From Eleginops maclovinus (taxonomy: Eukaryota; Chordata; Actinopteri; Perciformes; Eleginopidae), in the NCBI RefSeq assembly GCF_036324505.1, contig NC_086363.1:3911790-3975789 (forward strand): 64,000 bases of DNA, given 5' to 3'. Shown here in pieces: positions 47,741-60,522 of the stretch. A program made the translations under genes and the position numbers. Positions within the stretch are counted from its first letter, which is position 1. Every line of letters starts with the position of its first letter. The notes under the pieces were generated by a model that worked only from the letters and a program-made list of their open reading frames with translations, was not told the origin of the DNA and searched no databases.

Positions 47741-50700
47741 GGAGTTCAGGAAAGGAGCAGAAAACGACACCTCTGCTACAAATTAAACAAAACTAGAAAT
47801 TCTTATGACATTATTTCTTCAGCTGATATAATAATCACGTACGTAATCAAGTAGGGAAAGAATAAAAGCCAATTATTGAACATTACTCTCTGTAATGATG
47901 TCGGTTTTATTTCTTCCTGCAAACTAATGACATTGCTTCGTCCATTAATCTTGTCAAATCTAAACCGATTAAAAACTACACATGATGAGGATTCAGTTGT
48001 GAAAAGTTGGAGGCCACAATTTCAGTAAACAGCTTCTCTTTTGCAAAGCATTGATTTTTAATTATAGGTGGCACATCTTAGAGTTATATTTAAGTGTGTA
48101 CACCTTCATGTAGAAGCGTCTGCCTCCTGTTATTATTGTTTGTCACCTGTTGTAACCTTGTGGTAACCTCTTTCCTGTCATGAGGAGGACATCTTGTGGT
48201 AAATGCTTGCTATTACAGGTCAGTGCATGAAGAACACTGTACCTTATGGAGAGCATCAACAAGCCTCACACAACACCCAGCAGACATGTGTGCGTTTTTG
48301 ATAAAGAGAGAGTGGCTTCCTTTCTCAATACCACAGCATTACATTGACTCTTTGAGGAACACTTTTATACAACCTCTCACCTTTGCACAAATGCAATCCA
48401 TTTCCCATGAGAGGGGTTTCTTGATATGGCTTCGAGCACAGGGAACTACTTTCTCAAAGTCTCAAAGTCTGGAGTGAAGGTGTTCTTAGCCATCTTTGCA
48501 ACACTGATAGAAAATACATCACCTGTGTTGAGTCCTCATGTGTGTCTCTTTCTTATTCTAAAAACATCTCTTCATATTACTCAAATACCAATGCAATACC
48601 TAGGCCTGATATCACATTACATGCCAGTTTGTCTGTGCTTTAGGTTGAACAATGATACTGTACAATTAAAAAGTAGGGTTGTTTGTTTATTTGTTTGTTT
48701 GCAGAAAATCAAGAAATATAAAAAGTCAGATAAAGAATTATAAGACATTTAAACACAAGGAAATCATGCTAGTAGTGCTGTAAAGGCAAAGGCTTATAAT
48801 TGTTTACCCTAGAATCATCAAATCAACATCATATTCCACGAGCAAAAATACATCTGTGCATTCAAATTGAAAAGTACCAAAGAATCCCTCATTAGTGAAA
48901 CCACATATTTATTTTTATGGATAAAAAAAAGCATAAGTTTGTTTTTGTTTATCATTCATTTGTTGCCCTTGAGTGTAGAGAAGCCTCTTTGCAGCAGCTA
49001 GGATATAAATACACAGTATACATCTATTCAACTACACTGTTACAGCTATATGTGCCTAACACGATGCATTCAAATGGATAATAATCTGTAAAAAACGTCT
49101 TTGATATTAATGTGCTGTGGTGAAATATGCAGAATATTATGGTGACATTGACAATAAATTAGATATTTAAGGATTACTATTATTTTTACTTTCTTTGTTG
49201 CTGAAAGTGATGCATTTACCTGCAATATTTAGTATATGGGATAAGATAAATTCAGTTAAAATGTCACTTTAGTTAAACATGAATCACTTTCAATACTGTT
49301 ATGCTTCTCAGTGGAAAGACTTAGGTTGGACATAAAACGGAAAGTGTTTTAAACCTCTGAAGGAAATATAATTGGGTTGAATGAAGAACAACCTAATAAA
49401 CGTAATGCATAATGTCAGCGTGTTCCCCTCTCTGCCACTAGATGTCCCACACTGACCACACATGGATCTGTGTGTGTTCAGCCCTTTATGGCGAGGCTGC
49501 CAAACCAAACACGTCCACGGGGCTGTGTGATTTCTCTGTCTTTAAACACATCTGCCTGCTCCTCGTGGTTTAGCTGTGGGCACATTTCAGATAATCACAC
49601 CCAAACTATTTATGCATCACTGTGTCCTCCTATTGGCACTCACATCAAGTGCTGTGAACGCAGAGGTGACATTATTGTGAGTCAAATTACACATTATTCA
49701 ATGCAATGAATATTTACATTTTAATAGGGAAATCTAAATGTTATTCACATCATCCTGTCGTCCTCATTAACACACACACTGTCTGTCTGCCATATGCATA
49801 TATTAGGGCATCTCTTTTAATGACTGATGAACGTTTGAGACTTTATTGCATTAATAAGAAACAATTAAGACGTGGAAACAGCAGGAAAAGCAAACAGTAG
49901 CACAGGGAAACAAAACACTACCAGTCGTCTTGCCTCTTGCAGCCAACACAGTTTGACACATCTGGCACACAGAGCTGCTGATCCGCTGAGCCTCCGCATC
50001 CTGCAGCCGAGCCCCACAAAGTTTCTGGCTGCAGGCAGGAACACTTTCTCCTGAAGCCTTTTCATATTAAAGGCATATTAAACTACTAAGGTGCATGCTG
50101 TGACCTGCGTTTAAATGAAATACAAACATCTAATTGTGATATACTGCTTTTCATAATTTAGGCCATTATTATCAGCGTTGGATTAAGTTTCCAGATCTTT
50201 CACTTGGTAAAATGATCTCTTATTCTCAATGAAATCTAAGTAAAAGTAGCTGGTGGTTACGAAACAGAAGTTGATGTCACATTTTTATTTTTATCCACTG
50301 ACGCATGCTTGCAAACAATCACACACACTTGCACAAACACACACAATAGGGGCAGTGTGAGGCCCAAAAAGGTAGTTTGTTGCCTCAATGCAACACCGTG
50401 CCCTAGAGCTTTGGTTTAGCTTTTTTAGAAGCTATATCAATAGATATTTTTGGGCCACAGTGATATAAGCTGTTTGAAACACACCATTGAAGTATTCTCA
50501 CCTTATAAAGCTACGGAGAATGTGTAAGCAATATAGACAAACACATTGCAACATAAGTATTCACTGGGGGTTGAAATGTAATATTCATACTGCTTTAAGC
50601 TCGGTTTTGTTCTCCACCTACTCGTGAGGAAAAATCTGTCTTTCCCTGCTGCTCACCAAACCAAAACGCTGAAAGATGACAAAAGAAGAGCTGCAGACGC

Positions 50701-51009
50701 AGTGTACTCTCTGTGGTTTCATCACTACCGATCAACCAATCGTCATTTGATTGATTTTTAATGTAAAACATGTTAGTTTCGAAGATAATTACATTTGCTG
50801 AACTGGTGTCCTCTGAAGTAGAAATGCACCACAGGGTGTGGACAGTACACTGTGATTAGTACACTCCCTTCTTTGTGATACCCTCATTACTGTTACCGTA
50901 TTACGTTTTGTTTCAACGGTATCTTGTTATATTAAAGTTGACAAAATAACTTTCTTATAAATGTCAAGTGCCAAATATCTGTGCTGTTGCTCAGTCTGGA
51001 AAACTCTTT
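47741..51009. other. Intergenic sequence upstream of map3k5, part 1
   Basis: AT-rich with no supported gene. Short ORFs show no domain and no splice continuity. Confidence 0.7.
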
Positions 51010-51302
51010 TGTTTAGAGCATCAACGATTAGTCAAGCAATCAATTAGTCGATCGACAGAGGAATAAATGGACGACTCTGACTATCGATTAATCGCTTGAG
51101 TATATTTTTAGCTTCTTATATCTTGAGATATATCCTATGTTTCTCTGTTTTATAAAGTATTAAATGGGATATATTTAGGTATGGACTTACAAAACAAGAT
51201 ATATAAAAACAATAGCTTCAACTTAAAAAAAAAAAGGCATGACATTTTCGACTGTTTTGTGACATTGAGGAATTAATTGGCAGATTAATCGATGCCGAAT
51301 AT
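51010..51302. repeat. ATTAGTCGATCGACAG-type teleost repeat
   Basis: Starts near TTTAGAGCATCAACGATTAG, includes AATTAGTCGATCGACAGAGG and CTATCGATTAATCGCTTGAG, and ends with GGCAGATTAATCGATGCCG and TTAGCTGCAACC. The two ends are roughly inverse to each other (CAACGATTAG against ATTAGCTGCAAC), which suggests a MITE. Noncoding. Confidence 0.6.
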
Positions 51303-52134
51303 TAGCTGCAACCTTAGTTTTGGTTATGTCTTCCCTCAAATTGCAACAGTGTCTAATACAAAGTATATACATGTGCTTGCTTTCGTACAATTACATACAA
51401 ACAAACAACATTATGGAGTAATGGGTGAGGTTTGTTAGGGTTTGAGTGTAGTTAACCATCAATAGGCCGTCCATGCTGCACCCTGCAAATAAAGCTTTCC
51501 ATTCTGCTCTGCCACAGACCATGAAATAGTCACTCAGCTCTGAAATGGAGAGAATCACTCACATGGAGAAGCAGCGAGAAGTTCAGTTAGTTCTGCCGTG
51601 CAGGTAGGAGATAGATACTTGGAGGCACAGACTTATTACAGCCCTCCATAGATATCTGCCAAAGTCTACACAAACATTAGAGGGAAACGGGGAAACAAAA
51701 TTACAGAAATCTGCTAAGTTTGACAAATGGCGGACCCTGCTTTGCCACAAGCTATTAGCCTGCAATGATTAATAAGTGAGAAAATAATTGCACTTCATTG
51801 AGATTGATGACGCCCCATTTAACCTCCCCTCTCATCCTGCCTGCGCCACAGAGCACCGAGATGAGCCTCGGACACACACACAACACACACACACATAGGG
51901 TCTGTGATGATCCTGCAGGGCATTTTTGAAAAGCCTCGCAGCGCTCTGATCATAAGTTCATTGTTAGTAAGTGAAAAACAATGATCTCAGCGCTAGGAGG
52001 CCTCTGGGAATCTCTCACTCCACCAATATAGAAGCATTTAAGTCAAACACCATGGGGAATTAATGACAGTGGAGTCACCATTAACTCCTACGCTAACGAG
52101 TTTGTGAGCTCTGGCCCTCTTGTTAGACACATCT

Positions 52135-52153
52135 CTGTGTGTGTGTGTGTGTT
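52135..52153. repeat. (GT)n microsatellite, about 19 bp
   Basis: Short GT run. Confidence 0.85.
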
Positions 52154-53194
52154 TGCTTGTGTTGGAGATCTTGTTGATCTGAAACACACACAGGGTAAAC
52201 GTGTTTGAATGCGATTTTCACGGGTAAAATGCAAACAAAGCGAGCGGCGATCAGGCGAGGCGCTGGGAGTGCCGTGGCGCCTTATCCTCTCAGTCTGCAA
52301 AGAGACGTGGCCAAGGTTATTAAAGAAGGATGTAGCAGAGCAAGATGGCCGCTGTTGTGACCAGAGGCGGTGTGGAGAGATAAATGGTTGACCCAGCCTG
52401 GTGTCAGGTTAGGATTGATGCCACTATCAGCCCCACTGCTTTCCCAATGATTTTCTCAAATCTCTGATAGAGTGTGTTATCTAGTTACTGGCATGAGGGC
52501 AACGGCCTGCAGGCACGGAGAAGGTCAATCTATGAGGACAATCTTTGTTGGACTAAATGAGAAAAAAGACCTCACAAAAAAAGAATAAAAAGCAGCTGCT
52601 AGGTCTCTGGGATAAGATAAGCCAAATTACTTCTCTTTAGTAGGATAGGCCTTGGGCAAAACATCAAGAAAAAAAAATTAAGTGAGGCGGCTTGTGTGCT
52701 CTCTAACTTCAGTGTTGTAGATTTCACCTGGATCCTGGGCTTCCTTGAACTAATGTTGATTCGGTGGCACCTTGAGGAATGGGTCGTGTGAGTGTGTGTG
52801 TTTGTCTGCTGTTTAATCTGCATTACTCTAATAAATCTCAGGACATTTCCAGCATACACAACACCAGTCTGCAACCTCGTAATCTCACTCTATCAAACCT
52901 CTCTTCAAAACTGGGGGGAAAGAGTTTGACTAATAGGTTGTAATTTACCGGCCGAGGTCCTGATCAATAAAACTGTGCCGATAATGATGGAGAGGTCTGT
53001 GCGAGGGGAAATGATTCCACTCATTGTCTGAGAAAAATGAAGGTGTGGACACGGCCCCCGGCTGTAGGCAGATGTCCACAGGTGCTCGGTTAGTATGATG
53101 GTGGAGTTGATGAGTAAGAAGACAAATAACACACACAAAGAGCGCCGTGTGTTTTCCGTTGTGGTGCATAGGATCAAAACTTTATAAAGAGAGT

Positions 53195-53312
<118 letters not shown>

Positions 53313-53629
53313 CTAATGGAGGTATTTTTCACCACACTTTTTTTTTGCTGACGTTTCTCATGACAGTCTCATTTGGAACGCAGCATCTGACAGAAATATT
53401 GACTAAAACACTATTAATGGAAGAACGATCTGTTTCTTTATGATCCAGAAAATTGCTCAAATGGTTTCAAGGAAATAAACAATCAATTTTGAAGCTGTTC
53501 TGATGTCTGGCACTTATCTGCTGTAACAACAGTCTTTTACTAAACGATTATTCGGGCGCAAAGAATAAAAACAATAACAATATTTTTGCAATTTCTATAG
53601 AAAATCTGTATTAAAATAACAATGCAAGT

Positions 53630-53760
53630 GTTACACGGTGATGTCACTATGTTAAGGAAGTAAACAAAGGAGTCCAATGGAGGCGTTTGAGGCAAGGGAG
53701 CTGCCCTAAAGTGTACGATATTTTTACAAATATGCTTTTCTATCACAGCAATTCACATTA
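53630..53760 (+). repeat. MITE-like dispersed repeat, fragment h
   Basis: ACACGGTGATGTCACTATG, AGGAAGTAAACAAAGG and AGTCCAATGGAGGCGTTTG match the reverse complement of the left part of copy d. Confidence 0.6.
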
Positions 53761-55491
53761 GCATGTCAATTGGACGCCAAATGTTAAGACATGCATGTTT
53801 TTGGACCTTTTTATCCTGCACAAGCTCTTGAATTGGCCATAATCTAAAGCGAAGCTGCATAAAAGGAAGTTTTTGTGCATGTAATATAAAACACTGGGCC
53901 ACTGCTCGTGCTTTTAGACAAGTACAGTACACTCAGTGGTTTTAATATAAGGCGAGAGCTTTGCTGTCTGTTAAAAGCTCAGCGTCAAACCCTTTGCTTC
54001 TCAAGCTGCAGTAAGCCACACTTTAATGCCTTGCTCTGTCAGTCAAAGATAAATGTTACCGACTCCGACCTACACGAGTGCTGGGAGTTTCTGAACGCAG
54101 TCTAAATATTTTGACATTTCGGCTCTCAGTGCAACAGCGTGTACAGCGGAGCCAGAGCTCAGACTGAGAGCAACACGCAGAGAGGAAATAAGTGAGTTTG
54201 AATCCAGAAAAATCTAATGGGACGGATGTAGATACATGAATACACACAGTTTTCATATAATGGAAAAACACACTCATCAGGAGGCATGCCCACACCCATA
54301 CATTCTCCATAGGTGCAAAGATATGCACAGAAATACAATGTAATGGATGTGATAACGGCATGTGTAGAACACTTTGAGGATACTTGTTACCAATCCTTTC
54401 ACCGTCTACTACAGCTTGTAGCGCTAGTGTTCAGTTTAGAGTTGCAATCTTAAAAAAAGAAGACCTTGTGCAACTCCTTTAATGTTACAGAAGATGAGCG
54501 GAAATGGCTCAATTTCCTCTGATTTCGAGCAAGGCACAAGCTCCTAAAACTGTCCAAGTTTCTCCAAGAAAAGAGAGTCTCTAAAAAATTAAGCAACATA
54601 TTTTAAATTCAATGATCATACAAGGAGCAAAAAAAGAGACCAGGCGTTGTAGCAGTTCTTCTTCAGTGATAAATCTGCACTGATAGTAAACAAATTAGGA
54701 GTAGAAGATTAAATATATGTTATCAGAGAGCAGCAGAACTGATGACGGGTAGGCTAGGTCAACAAAACAACTGGATAAGGATAAGAGGAAAACGTTTTTT
54801 CTTAAAGGTTCAAATCCACACACACTATTGTTCATTTCTAAACACAATCATAACCTTGACAACGTTTTTTTCTAATTTTAGAAAAGATAATTTCTTGGGT
54901 TTTTTTTGTCCTTTAATGAGAGCATAATTTAAGAACTGGGTTAGAAAATAGCCTCAGGTGGGATTTAAAACCATGGGATGCCAACACTACCTTGGAAACC
55001 ATATTTCACTTAAACCTAACCTAAAATTGTTTTGTGACAGTCCAAACCTAAAGCCTAGCATTGTGTAATTGTTCAACAGAGCTTTAAGACTACACACTCA
55101 AATAAAGAAAAGATGGTGTGTTTTGTTTTGGAGATGTTGACAAACTCCATATTTGTTCTTTAAACTTTAAGACCAAAATGAAACCACAAAGTAAAACTGG
55201 TACAAAAGTTTCTACTGATCCAAAGTTAACCTCTGACCTCGGGCCTTCATCCCACTGCTCCTCCTCCTCCGCGCCGAGCAGAGGCGTGTGTTTTCTGAGC
55301 CGATCCGAACAGTTTGAACATTGCGCTCTAAGTGGATTGGGTTCCTGTCAAACCTGAGCGTTTGGACATTGATAAATTTCCTCCTGTGCAGGATCGATAA
55401 ATCTCACCTCTCAGCCCAGGGCTCCCTCAGAGTGGGACGTCATAATTACTCTGTCAAACTGAATGCCCGTCTGTGTCGAGACTGACGACTG

Positions 55492-55513
55492 AGTGTGTGT
55501 GTGTGTGTGTGTG
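55492..55513. repeat. (GT)n microsatellite, about 22 bp
   Basis: GT run followed by a GA run. Confidence 0.85.
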
Positions 55514-56449
55514 AGAGAGAATGATAGAGAGTCAGTCAATGTGTGCAAAGCAGTGGAAGGTGGCTTTCTTATGTGGTATTGTGCGTTTGGGGATGTATGC
55601 ATGGAGATTTATGGATTATGTGTGTACATGTGGGCTTTAACAAGTTGGGTGTATGTGTGTGTGTGAGTGTGTGGGCCCAGGTGATGCTTTGGTGGCTGAG
55701 CTGGACTTGAGACTGGCAGTGATTGACAGCTGGGCAGCCCGCCTCTTCCCTTCTCTTCCCACGGCGCTTTTTGATGCCTGTCACATCGGCCAATCAGAGG
55801 AGTGATCTGACAGCCGTCCTAACACACAAACACACACAAATGAACACACACATACTCTCAAACTAAATCCTCACTCCAAATCCAACATTATAAACGACAC
55901 ATTCAGAAGAAAAATGAACTAAATGTGTAACTTAACTCACATTTTATAACAATTAAACACATTTCCAGCGCTCAAAGCAGCCATGTTTACTCACCGATTA
56001 GCTGCAACGATTAGCTTCAAAAACACACGGTGGGGATGACAGGCCACATGTTTTCTGAATCAACATATGCGACGTTTCTTTCAGCTGGTTCCTCAGATCT
56101 GTTATCTGTCCAGATGTAATGATGATTTATTTATTCAGTTTCAGGGAAGGCAGGGAATTGCCTCCATCTGCTCCATCAGACATCGCTCTGAGGCCTTCCT
56201 CCAGGTTAGAGCGGGTATATTGGTGCATGTGTCTTTATGTAAAGTGTGTGTGTGAATGTATGCAAGTCTATAGTGGGTCTGTAATTGGATGTGTGTGTGT
56301 GTAGCACCTGTGTGTAAACAGGTAAGTGTAACTGTTCTGTAGGTTTTCATTAGATGTGGCGCTGCTGTCGGTAAAAGAGGCAGCCTGTGGAATTAAAAGT
56401 GAATGAAGCGAAGATGAGCGAGGCTGCCTGCTTCTCATAACACTGCCAC

Positions 56450-56479
56450 AATAATAATAATAATAATAATAATAATAAT
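56450..56479. repeat. (AAT)n microsatellite, 10 units
   Basis: Uninterrupted AATAAT repeat of 30 bp. Confidence 0.9.
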
Positions 56480-56696
56480 CGTGGCAATAATAACCTCAGC
56501 GCTCATTTAGACATCAATACTAATCACTCTCATTTGGAGGACAATAATAATAATCAGGCTCATTTAGAGTGCCGTTTCTCCACAGAGGCTTTCACTGCCT
56601 TTGGGGTTGGTTGGTGCTTAACCTAATGATAATAGTCATGATTCATGGCTCAACTCTCCCTCCCTGCATGTTGCTTTCACTCCACAGGAACACAGG

Positions 56697-56698
<2 letters not shown>

Positions 56699-56741
<43 letters not shown>
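56699..56741. repeat. (GT)n microsatellite, about 43 bp
   Basis: Uninterrupted GT run. Confidence 0.95.
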
Positions 56742-57049
56742 GGGTAGGGAGTGAGAGAGGAAGACCGTGTAAGGAAACGAATCCGACAATTTACTTTCTA
56801 AAATAAATTTGATTTCTCTTTTCTGCCGTCTTGTTAGAAGTTTTTGCCATGCAATCACACACCTAAGAACCAAGAAATACCCAACAGGTCCAAGAAACCA
56901 ACAGTCAGATGATCTCACTGCTCTATGCTTTATGTTTCATAATGAATAGTAATGTCCCACAAATCCAATTGTACATCCTTTAGCAACATGCAAAGTTTGG
57001 GACTAGCTGGAGGAGACCAAAATGGAGCTTAAAGGAGACAATATTGGTC

Positions 57050-57500
57050 TTACATTCACACAGGTTTCCTTTGAAGTATATCTTGTAGCGATGTTTGTGA
57101 AGATGATGAAGAAGTCTCCGGAGACACCAGCTTGTATATAATAAGGTTTATTACAACAGCATAGTATCAGACACCAACACGGCAAATACGAGGTTCCCAG
57201 AGCCAATTGTGGAAGTCCCCCCGAAATGTCTCTGTGCATGCAATTTATAGGAGAAATGTGTGTGTGACCAAATGTGATGTTCTATAAGAATGTGTACCCA
57301 AATAAGGTGAGCTATACGTTTGTACACCATGTCTTGCACGTACCAAATAAGGTGAGATATACGTTTGTCTTTTTCTTACTCATCCATGGAGGCCTTCTGA
57401 CATATTCCAGAGGTTTGTTATACAACCTCCTGTTGTACAACATCACTCTCTGCACTCTCTATGACCTCAGAGAGTAACTAACTGTGTATATGAACAGATT
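57050..57500 (-). mobile_element. Possible solo LTR / LTR fragment
   Basis: On the minus strand this reads like an LTR R-U5 region: an AATAAA signal in TTGTAATAAACCTTATTATA, followed about 20 bp on by CTGGTGTCTCCGGAGACTTC. Upstream on that strand is a 24-bp tandem (AAATAAGGTGAG-type units at 57299 and 57343 on the plus strand). No gag or pol sequence flanks it. The ends and a target-site duplication are not resolved. Confidence 0.4.
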
Positions 57501-59370
57501 TAATACACCACACCTTAATTAGTACTTTGAATAAATGCTTATTAGGCTCTTTGTAAATAAGCAACTGATTGCCAAGAAGACGTCATTCTTTTATATGTCA
57601 GTTCTGTGTTTACTGCTTGTTTTCACTGTTTTAAAGTGGCCAACAACAATAATCAGCTGCAGCAATTTTAAAATGAATACAAATCAAAGTGTCTTGGGAA
57701 AAATAACAAAAAAACATGAGCATTTGAAGGTAGGAAAAACTTCAGATGAAGCCAATGCAAAAGATAGAAGTGAATATGTACAATAAAGAGTCCACCTGTG
57801 TGGCCAAAGCTAAGCTAACATCTGTCCAGATTGGGAAACGGCGGTTTTGTGCATATAAACTCAGACTGCAGGAACATTTCCAGCATCAGATTTGTGCAAA
57901 TAAAGAAAGGTACAAATCAAACTTTAGCTAGGGTAGCGTAGGTTGATAACTTCCTGCAGGAAAATGTTTTCTTAAAGCTAACAGCAGAGTTAAATGTTGA
58001 ACGGAGACAATCAGTGTGTTGCTTAACTTCCCCATTTGATTTTTAGGCATTTTTATGTTAATTGAGTTCATATCAGTTTGTGTTCCGCCCGATCACTGTT
58101 GTAGGATGCAGGTTAATAGCACAGGAATGTAGGTGTTGCAGTAACGCTCTCTCAGCCCTTTTACAGCACTGTACGGTCATCTTGCAGACCTGAAAATATT
58201 CCCTTCTCTTTCTGATGTATTGCGTGCCGGCACATGGGACAGTCAGGCACTAATGTAATTCCTCACGAGTGGTGCTCATCTCATCTGGGCTCCAGCTTTG
58301 AACTCATGGCTCGGCGTGCTTTTCAGAACGAGACAGAAAATGGAGACAGAGGGAGAGAATTGTCCGGCACTGATTCGCTGTAAAAAAAAAACCTCGGACA
58401 GAAGATCATTTCTGCGCCGCTCGAGAAGATCAAAAGCTCTGCTGGCAGAGAGCGGGCGCGAGGGGAGATGCTATCGCCGGGCTCTCATTTCATTCACAGA
58501 CGAGTGTGAAATGACTTCATCTGTTGTGTGGACTCACACTAGACACCATTATACACTACTGTACCCTGAACCTCCCTCCCTCCTGCACGCCGGCCGCTGC
58601 AGGCCAGAAACCACTGCAGCTGTGTCCTAATAACACATCTGTAAGGTATTGCTTTGTGTTTCCATTAGCCACACTCTCAGCTTTTACCTACATTGACACA
58701 AAGAATATTAAAGAGGCTGAATTTTTAGCACTAATTGCATTGTGATAAGCATTACACTGCTGTTAATTGCCTGTATAGAAGCAGCAGATCTTGAGCAACA
58801 CAAAAAGTGAAAAGTGCTAATAAGAGGAGATCAGACCTCAAGTCCAAACTAGCTTCAGGCGCGGCGGAGCACATCATTACCACTCTGCACTTAAAAAAAG
58901 AAGGAAAGGCAGAATAAGCAGCAATTTGCTCAAACTTCTGAGCCTTAAACGCTTGAATAATTTAGTGCTGAATATTATAAATCCGCTTGATTATTTCAGG
59001 AACGACAACAAGCGGGTTTTTAGCGCTGCTGCTCTCTCTTTTGGCGTCGCTGCTAATGGAGATCGCAGCACGCTTTGCAGGCACTCAAAGAAAGAAGTGT
59101 AAGAGCTTAATGAGATGATGAGACTCGACTTAACACAAGTATTTTCCTCCTCTTTCTTCTTGTCCCTTCATCCCTCGTCTTCCTATCCTCCTTCATTAAA
59201 ACAGGAGTCCGGTGCTGTAACGCTGTGAAAGCTTTCGTCCTCGCTGTCTCCTTTCTGTCTGAATCTTTTTGTGTACTCTTGTCTTCATCCTCCTCTCTCT
59301 CCCTTGAACACGCTGTTTAGCTGTTTAAGCTGATGACACAGAGAATATTGCATGTTGCAAAGCTGTTTCA

Positions 59371-59499
<129 letters not shown>

Positions 59500-59629
59500 T
59501 GCCCAGAGCAAAAGGCCCCAGGCAGTCTCTTTCCCGCTAGCCAGGGGCGATCATTCTGCCTCTATGATACTTTTAACTGTGAGATGTCAGGAAACATTAG
59601 GCCTTTAAAAACACAGCTACGATGCAGTG

Positions 59630-59658
59630 CACACGCACACGCGCACGCACACACACAC

Positions 59659-59748
<90 letters not shown>
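59630..59748. repeat. (AC)n microsatellite, about 119 bp, with CG interruptions
   Basis: CA array whose first 35 bp carry ACGC variants (CACGCGCACGCACAC); the remainder is pure. It lies 133 bp from the previous array. Confidence 0.96.
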
Positions 59749-59749
<1 letters not shown>

Positions 59750-60119
59750 AGTTTCATCCAGCTTCCTCCAAGGCCAGAACACTTATGTAATCCTCATGCT
59801 CAGGAAAATGTTATTTCTTTGGAGTAAACAGCTGTGATTTATTTATGATTTGTCCGTCTTTTCCCCTTCTTTTAAATCGCCTTTATAGAGAAACAATCAC
59901 ACTTTAGATGTACCAGAAGTATCCATGTTTTATGATGCTTTTGTTCCAATGCACACGAGACAGTTAAAAACAAATATGAGTTAGAAGGTCTTTGGACACA
60001 GACTTGAATTACTCTTGTGCAGATGATAGATACTGCTTGTTGCTCTTCTATAGAATCACTCAGTTTTTTGTCTACCATTAGTTGGTCTTTGCCAACTTTA
60101 TAGTGGAGATCACAGCTAT
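59749..60119. other. Left flank of the transposon
   Basis: Noncoding, AT-rich; no feature seen. Confidence 0.7.
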
Positions 60120-60172
60120 AGAGCTCCTGCGGTCACGTGACTTTTGGTTGGGAGCCACCATTTTGGCAGTCA
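60120..60172 (+). repeat. Left terminal inverted repeat
   Basis: Blocks AGAGCTCCTGC, GGTCACGTGAC and CCATTTTGGCAGTCA in that order. Compared with the right end it lacks about 19 bp between the first two blocks. The SWIM gene's ATG follows 2 bp after the last block. Confidence 0.85.
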
Positions 60173-60174
60173 AC

Positions 60175-60522
60175 ATGACCACCGGTGCCAGTGTTTTCTT
60201 ACCGAGCGAGTATACTTCTCATTTTAATTCAAGTGAAATTCGGCTTTATAGTACAAAATTAGAGAGATTAAATATAAGCGACCCATATAATTCACCCGGT
60301 GTGCTTTTCAAGAGCATAACCTCCTGCTCTGAAGACGATGTACCCGACTTGCGCTACGCAGACATCCACAGCTATCTTGTAAGCTTTCCATCAGTGTACT
60401 CAGGAGACTCCCTCAGAGCGTACAAAAGCTTGGAGGCTTACAAATGGTGTCAGTCCGGCTTCGTAAACAACATTCAACTGTGGAGTCTTACATCCAAAAA
60501 CTTCGGCATCATCACTGCAAGG
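60175..60522 (+). CDS. SWIM protein gene, exon 1
   Basis: 116 codons, MTTGASVFLPSEYTS to FGIITAR, containing the conserved AYKSLEAYKWCQSGFVNN segment of this family. Donor AGG|GTAAGT. Confidence 0.85.

Noticed and set aside
58298..58630. 110-codon plus-strand ORF (MNSWLGVLFRTRQKME)
   Set aside because: Low-complexity Arg/Ser composition, no domain, no splice support and no second line of evidence.
60082..60174. Upstream ATG extending the SWIM protein by 31 residues
   Set aside because: It starts outside the element and reads through the inverted repeat; the ATG at 60175 gives the family-like MTTGASVFLP start.
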